64,000 nt of DNA from Runella rosea (GTDB lineage Bacteria > Bacteroidota > Bacteroidia > Cytophagales > Spirosomataceae). This document shows, piece after piece, positions 60,225 through 64,000 of this stretch. The notes beneath the pieces are model-generated. The model searched no databases, had not been told where the DNA came from, and worked only from the letters and a program-made list of their open reading frames with translations. The stretch is taken from contig NZ_CP030850.1 of the NCBI RefSeq assembly GCF_003325355.1, positions 5,201,501-5,265,500 of the forward strand. Reading direction: 5' to 3'. The first letter of the stretch is position 1. Every line of letters starts with the position of its first letter. A program made the translations under genes and the position numbers.

Positions 60225-60686
60225 ATGAAAAAACGAATTCTTGCCCTGTTTTTCTTAGGACTTGGGAATCTGTACGCCCAAACTCAACCCGCCAAGCCAC
60301 CTACGCCGTTTGCGGTTTCAACGCATCCGTTTACGTTTGGAGGACGGCAAATGATTGTTGGACAGGCCATTGGAGGTTTAGAGAAAGAATATCGGCTGCT
60401 GGATGATGGGGGGATTTTTCGGCGGATGAATACTTCGAAAGAATTTGAAGCATTGGGGCAACAAAACCCGAAGAATATTGAAATAGCGTTTAAATCATTG
60501 CAGGATGTGAAATTTGATACCATGAACTTTCAGCATCCCGGCCGCACTTCTTATTTTATCATTTATAAAAAAGGGAAGAAAGAACATAAGGTGGTGTGGG
60601 GAGATTCCAAATATCCTGCGCCCCAAGGTGCATTACGTGTTTACAAAGCATTTATGGGCATGATACCCAAAGAAATGCAACTCTGA
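60225..60686 (+). CDS. Secreted protein of unknown function
   Basis: A 153-residue product with signal peptide MKKRILALFFLGLGNLYAQ. The mature part holds PFTFGGRQMIVGQAIGGLEKEYRLLDDGG and HKVVWGDSKYPAPQGALRVYKAFMGMI, with no catalytic motif. It starts 10 bases after the M20 amidohydrolase and ends 65 bases before the peptidase start, so all three may share a transcript. Family not recognised. Confidence 0.7.
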   Translation: MKKRILALFFLGLGNLYAQTQPAKPPTPFAVSTHPFTFGGRQMIVGQAIGGLEKEYRLLDDGGIFRRMNTSKEFEALGQQNPKNIEIAFKSLQDVKFDTMNFQHPGRTSYFIIYKKGKKEHKVVWGDSKYPAPQGALRVYKAFMGMIPKEMQL

Positions 60687-60750
60687 CCGCCGCTGATGAA
60701 CTCAATGTATGAAGATTTTTGACCTCTTTTTCTTGAAAAATAAAACGATA

Positions 60751-62532
60751 ATGCCCACTTTTCATCAACTCTTTACACTTATTTTTATCTCTTTTTGGGG
60801 AATAACTTCTGGGTTTTCCCAAAAACTGGCTTTTACAGTGGCGATGGAAGAGCCTGCTTCTCATCTTTTTCAAGTAGAACTAAAATGTGAAGGATTCAAA
60901 GGCGAAAAGATTGATTTTAAAATGCCCGTTTGGTCACCAGGGTATTATCAAAAAATGAATTATCCCAAGAATCTCCAAAATTTTAAAGTAATGGATGCCA
61001 AGGGAAAAAAAGTCAATTGGTCAAAAAAGAATAACAGTACTTGGGAGGTTGAAAACACAGGAAAAGAATTGAGAATAAGCTACTCAATTTTAGCTGATCG
61101 TAAGTTTGTAGCCAACAGCTATCTGGATGAAGAAAGAGGGTATATTGTGCCTACGAGTGTATTTCTGTATCCTGCCAATCAGCTGAATTTATCTAGTACA
61201 ATTACCCTCCAGCCGTTCTCAAAGTGGAACAAAATAGCAACGGGATTGGATGAAGTAAAGGGCAAACCAAATACCTTTTACGCCCCTGATTACGACGTTC
61301 TTTATGATAGTCCTATCCTGATGGGCAATCTGGACGAATTGCCAGTCTTTTACGTAAAGGGCATTCCTCACCGGTTTATCGGATACAAATTAGGAGAATT
61401 TGACCGAGTTCAATTTGTGAACGACCTAAAAAACATCATCGAAAAGGCCTCGGATATTATTGGAGAAATTCCCTATCAGCACTATACATTTTTGGGTATT
61501 GGCCCAGGGCAGGGCGGCATTGAACACGCCAATTCTACGGCCATTAGCTTTGATGGAGCGGCTTTGAACGCGCCAGAAGGGCGGATTCGGGTACTTAATT
61601 TTTTAGCGCATGAGTATTTTCACCATTATAACGTGAAAAGAATTCGTCCCGTCGAATTGGGTCCTTTTGATTACGACAACGGAAACCGTACCAAATTACT
61701 CTGGATTTCTGAAGGTCTTACGGTTTATTACGAATACCTGATTCTGAAAAGAGCGGGAATTACCGACGAACAACAATTGCTGCAATCGTTGAGAAATAAC
61801 ATGCGGGCTTTTGAAAACAAACCTGGCCGACTCTACCAGTCGCTTGCAGAGGCGAGTTATGAAACATGGTCAGACGGACCGTTTGGGCGCACCGACGACG
61901 AGGTTAATAAGACCATTTCTTACTACGATAAAGGGCCTGTTGTAGGAATGCTACTAGATTTTAAAATAAGGCACGAGACCCAAAATAAGAAATCGTTGGA
62001 TGATGTGATGAAAGTCTTATACCAACAGTTTTATCGTCAGAAAAAGCGAGGGTTTACGGATGATGAATTCAAGGCGGTTTGCGAAAAAATCGTTACAAAA
62101 CCCATTGATGATATTCTTGCGTATGTATCAACCGTTCAGGAAATAGACTATCAGAAGTACCTTAACTATGCTGGGTTGGAAGTAGACACAACGACACAAA
62201 TATTGCCAGGAGCCTGGACGGGAATATCCACCCGAATGAGAAATGATTCGGTAGGGGTAACAAACGTAGAGTGGCAATCGCCCGCTTGGAATGCGGGAAT
62301 TCGGAGGCAGGCGATTTTGCTCAATGCAGATTCCAAGCCAGCTCAGCAATTCAATGAAATCGTGAGTCAAAAGAAACCCTCCGAAACCCTTAGCGTTGTT
62401 TATCTTCAAAACAATGAAAAGAAAATAACCGTCATTCAATTAGCAACAAAAAGGGAGAAAAGCTTCCCGATTCGTCGAGTGTCTAACCCCACGACTTTGC
62501 AGAGTGAAATCTATAACGCTTGGGTAAAATAG
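60751..62532 (+). CDS. M61-family metallopeptidase (glycyl aminopeptidase-like)
   Basis: From the ATG at 60751 (MPTFHQLFTLIFISFWGITSGFSQ) the product is exported. The 593-residue protein has the zinc motif HEYFHHYNVKRIRP with the downstream Glu in LLWISEGLTVYYEYL, the M61 pattern. The N-terminal beta domain includes MPVWSPGYYQKMNYPKNLQ and GIGPGQGGIEHANSTAISF. A PDZ-like segment lies at the C-terminus (about residues 490-590: PGAWTGISTRMRNDSVGVT). A start at 60709 would add 14 non-signal residues. It probably acts in the periplasm on peptides. Confidence 0.9.
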   Translation: MPTFHQLFTLIFISFWGITSGFSQKLAFTVAMEEPASHLFQVELKCEGFKGEKIDFKMPVWSPGYYQKMNYPKNLQNFKVMDAKGKKVNWSKKNNSTWEVENTGKELRISYSILADRKFVANSYLDEERGYIVPTSVFLYPANQLNLSSTITLQPFSKWNKIATGLDEVKGKPNTFYAPDYDVLYDSPILMGNLDELPVFYVKGIPHRFIGYKLGEFDRVQFVNDLKNIIEKASDIIGEIPYQHYTFLGIGPGQGGIEHANSTAISFDGAALNAPEGRIRVLNFLAHEYFHHYNVKRIRPVELGPFDYDNGNRTKLLWISEGLTVYYEYLILKRAGITDEQQLLQSLRNNMRAFENKPGRLYQSLAEASYETWSDGPFGRTDDEVNKTISYYDKGPVVGMLLDFKIRHETQNKKSLDDVMKVLYQQFYRQKKRGFTDDEFKAVCEKIVTKPIDDILAYVSTVQEIDYQKYLNYAGLEVDTTTQILPGAWTGISTRMRNDSVGVTNVEWQSPAWNAGIRRQAILLNADSKPAQQFNEIVSQKKPSETLSVVYLQNNEKKITVIQLATKREKSFPIRRVSNPTTLQSEIYNAWVK

Positions 62533-62632
62533 CGATTGAATACTTTTATAAAGTGCTTATTGACAATGAATTATGTCCGTAAAACCAAAAATAGTTCTCA
62601 TTTACTAACACCCTGTTTAATTTAACTTACGT

Positions 62633-63406
62633 ATGCGTTTACTCAATAAAGTTGCCCTTGTTACGGGCGGAAGCAGCGGCATCGGTCGCGAAACAGCACT
62701 TTTATTTGCCCAAGAAGGAGCCGCCGTGGTGGTAGCTGATGTTAATGATACCGCTGGACAAGAAACGGCTCAATTAATTCTGGACCAAGGTGGCAAAGCC
62801 GCCTACGTACGGTGCGATGTTTCAAAGGCTTCAGATTGCGAAAACATGGTCGCTTTTGCCGAGCAAACTTTTGGCAAATTGAACATCGTGTTCAACAACG
62901 CTGGTATCATGCACAGCGATGACGATAATGCCGTGACGACCGAAGAATCGGTGTGGGATTTGACGATGAACATCAACGTGAAAGGGGTCTTTTTTGGCTG
63001 TAAATACGCTATTCCTGCCCTTAAACGTGCTGGTGGCGGTAGCATCATCAACACCGCATCTTTTGTGGCTTTGTTGGGAGCGGCTACTCCGCAGATTGCC
63101 TACACGGCAAGCAAAGGAGCCGTGTTGTCAATGAGCCGTGAGTTGGCGGTGATTCACGCCCGTGAAGGTATTCGGGTAAATGCACTTTGCCCTGGCCCGC
63201 TTCGTACTGAGTTGTTGATGAAATTTTTGAATACCGAAGAAAAGAAACAACGCCGCTTGGTGCACGTTCCGATGGGTCGTTTTGGCGAAGCCAAAGAAAT
63301 GGCCTATGCCGCGCTTTTCCTCGCTTCGGACGAATCATCCTACATCACAGGAACCGACTTTTTGGTGGATGGCGGTATTACGGCGGCTTACGTAACGCCT
63401 GAGTAG
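62633..63406 (+). CDS. SDR-family NAD(P)-dependent oxidoreductase
   Basis: A 257-residue classical short-chain dehydrogenase. The cofactor loop is LVTGGSSGIGRETAL, with Asp at the end of strand 2 (VVVADVND) favouring NAD. IVFNNAGIMH, the active-site Ser in IINTASFVALLG and Tyr-x3-Lys in AYTASKGAVLSMSREL follow, and SSYITGTDFLVDGGITA is the C-terminal mark. Substrate unknown. It is single, with a strong terminator downstream. Confidence 0.93.
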   Translation: MRLLNKVALVTGGSSGIGRETALLFAQEGAAVVVADVNDTAGQETAQLILDQGGKAAYVRCDVSKASDCENMVAFAEQTFGKLNIVFNNAGIMHSDDDNAVTTEESVWDLTMNINVKGVFFGCKYAIPALKRAGGGSIINTASFVALLGAATPQIAYTASKGAVLSMSRELAVIHAREGIRVNALCPGPLRTELLMKFLNTEEKKQRRLVHVPMGRFGEAKEMAYAALFLASDESSYITGTDFLVDGGITAAYVTPE

Positions 63407-63424
63407 TTTTAGCATTTTGGAAAT

Positions 63425-63466
63425 AAAAAAGGCAGCTATCACTCAAAACGATAGCTGCCTTTTTTT
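63425..63466. terminator. Terminator after the SDR gene
   Basis: AAAAAAGGCAGCTATC pairs perfectly over 16 bases with its complement across a 9-base loop, followed by T residues. It works on either strand, between convergent genes. Confidence 0.92.
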
Positions 63467-63472
63467 GTGCAA

Positions 63473-63510
63473 GGGCAGACGCAACTAGAGCCGCAACTAG
63501 AGGGCAGACG
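63473..63510. repeat. Short nested direct repeats
   Basis: GGGCAGACG occurs at 63473-63481 and 63502-63510, and GCAACTAGAG at 63481-63490 and 63493-63502. A related GCCTGCCCCTAC follows at 63516. They sit between the terminator and the end of the S41 protease gene and look like remains of a repeat element. Confidence 0.6.
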
Positions 63511-63523
63511 GCGAGGCCTGCCC

Positions 63524-64000
63524 CTACTTCGTGCCTTTCAAAATTTTGTCGTAGCGGGGCATATCTTTGAATAAATCCAAGGCGGCTTTTACTTCGGGGT
63601 CGGTGCGGAATACAAACTCACGCTCCCCTTTTTGAAGGTACACGTGCGAAACAATTTCGCGCTCCAATACCTGCTTAATGTCTTTTTTGAACATCGCTAA
63701 ATCGGTGTCTTTGCTGTGCGTAAGTTTGGTTTTCAGGGCTTTGAATTGCTCCTGCACCGCGTCAAAATATTTTTCTTTCTTGGCCGATGCTTCCAACTCG
63801 CTCAGGTCTTTTTCTACCTGCGTAGTATAATCGTATTCTTTATCCTTCAGCCAATTCACAAATCCCTGATAGTCGGTATCGCTTAATTCAAACTCCTTGG
63901 CGGGCTTGACGGTGGGATGGTCGGCGCGGTACTTGAGTGCGTAGTCAAAGAACAACCCTTTGCTGTTGAGGCTGTTAACGATAGATGTACGGCTGACCAA
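63524..64000 (-). CDS. C-terminal end of an S41-family (carboxy-terminal processing) protease, cut by window edge
   Basis: The visible 158 residues are the C-terminal helical part seen after the catalytic domain in Bacteroidota S41 peptidases: SKGLFFDYALKYRADHPTV, FVNWLKDKEYDYTTQVEKDLSELEASAKKEKYF and SHVYLQKGEREFVFRTDPEVKAALDLFKD. The catalytic Ser/Lys and PDZ domains would lie beyond the right edge. Assignment rests on these tail motifs and is good but not certain. Confidence 0.75.
   Translation of the reverse strand: MVSRTSIVNSLNSKGLFFDYALKYRADHPTVKPAKEFELSDTDYQGFVNWLKDKEYDYTTQVEKDLSELEASAKKEKYFDAVQEQFKALKTKLTHSKDTDLAMFKKDIKQVLEREIVSHVYLQKGEREFVFRTDPEVKAALDLFKDMPRYDKILKGTK

Noticed and set aside
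1-64000. tRNA and rRNA genes
   Set aside because: I saw no cloverleaf with a TTCGA-type loop and no rRNA-like conserved stretches in the intergenic regions; a tRNA scan would settle this.

Overview
The window looks like a chromosomal stretch of a Bacteroidota bacterium of the order Cytophagales, most like the Runella/Spirosoma group. This is an inference from gene content: LytS/LytTR two-component pairs, class IIA aldolase, a full ilv-leu cluster with short-form ilvC, SdrD-like and LVIVD surface proteins, secreted proteins ending their signal peptides in AQ or SQ, A-rich rather than Shine-Dalgarno leaders, and Bacteroidota-type promoters (TTTG, about 20 bases, TAnnTTTG). No rRNA, tRNA, CRISPR array or prophage is visible. 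Both edges cut genes: a TrpD2-like transferase on the left and an S41 protease on the right.

Left part (1-9.8 kb): mnmA, a LytTR regulator with its kinase, a secreted haloperoxidase/PAP2-like protein, a long non-coding stretch, three tandem paralogous small secreted proteins whose leaders share an ACAGCCA motif, and a second LytS/LytTR pair. 9.8-20.7 kb is mostly housekeeping: an arginyltransferase-like protein, fbaA, a GT39-like membrane glycosyltransferase, an M20 peptidase, a coiled-coil protein ending in a perfect palindrome, a GT2 enzyme, a surface-antigen-like barrel and pabB-pabC. 20.7-25 kb holds a 1021-residue surface protein and an AT-rich tract with a broken transposase. 25-29.4 kb has priA, pyk and a SemiSWEET.

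The centre (29.6-44.5 kb) is one branched-chain amino acid locus: leader peptide and attenuator, ilvD, ilvB, ilvN, two unrelated inserted genes (membrane protein, methyltransferase), ilvC, two hairpins, ilvA, a small coupled ORF, an AraC regulator, leuC, leuD, a LeuA/CimA-type synthase and leuB. It encodes the route from threonine and pyruvate to the Ile/Val keto acids and to leucine's keto acid; the final aminotransferase is not in view. The clearest regulatory find is the leader MFTNIIVVVVVILCTQTV, followed by mutually exclusive antiterminator and terminator stems.

The right part (44.6-64 kb) is mixed: eroded small ORFs, a small barrel protein, VanZ-like and GNAT proteins, a VapC-like toxin with an altered first acidic residue and its putative antitoxin, a TIGR02757 protein, a two-TM pore-like protein overlapping a 1333-residue SF1 helicase (possible defence module), an Uma2 nuclease, an LVIVD lipoprotein, then acpP-fabF-rnc, nadD, M20 and M61 peptidases, an SDR enzyme and the S41 fragment. 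All assignments come from reading motifs and family resemblance; no database search was run.
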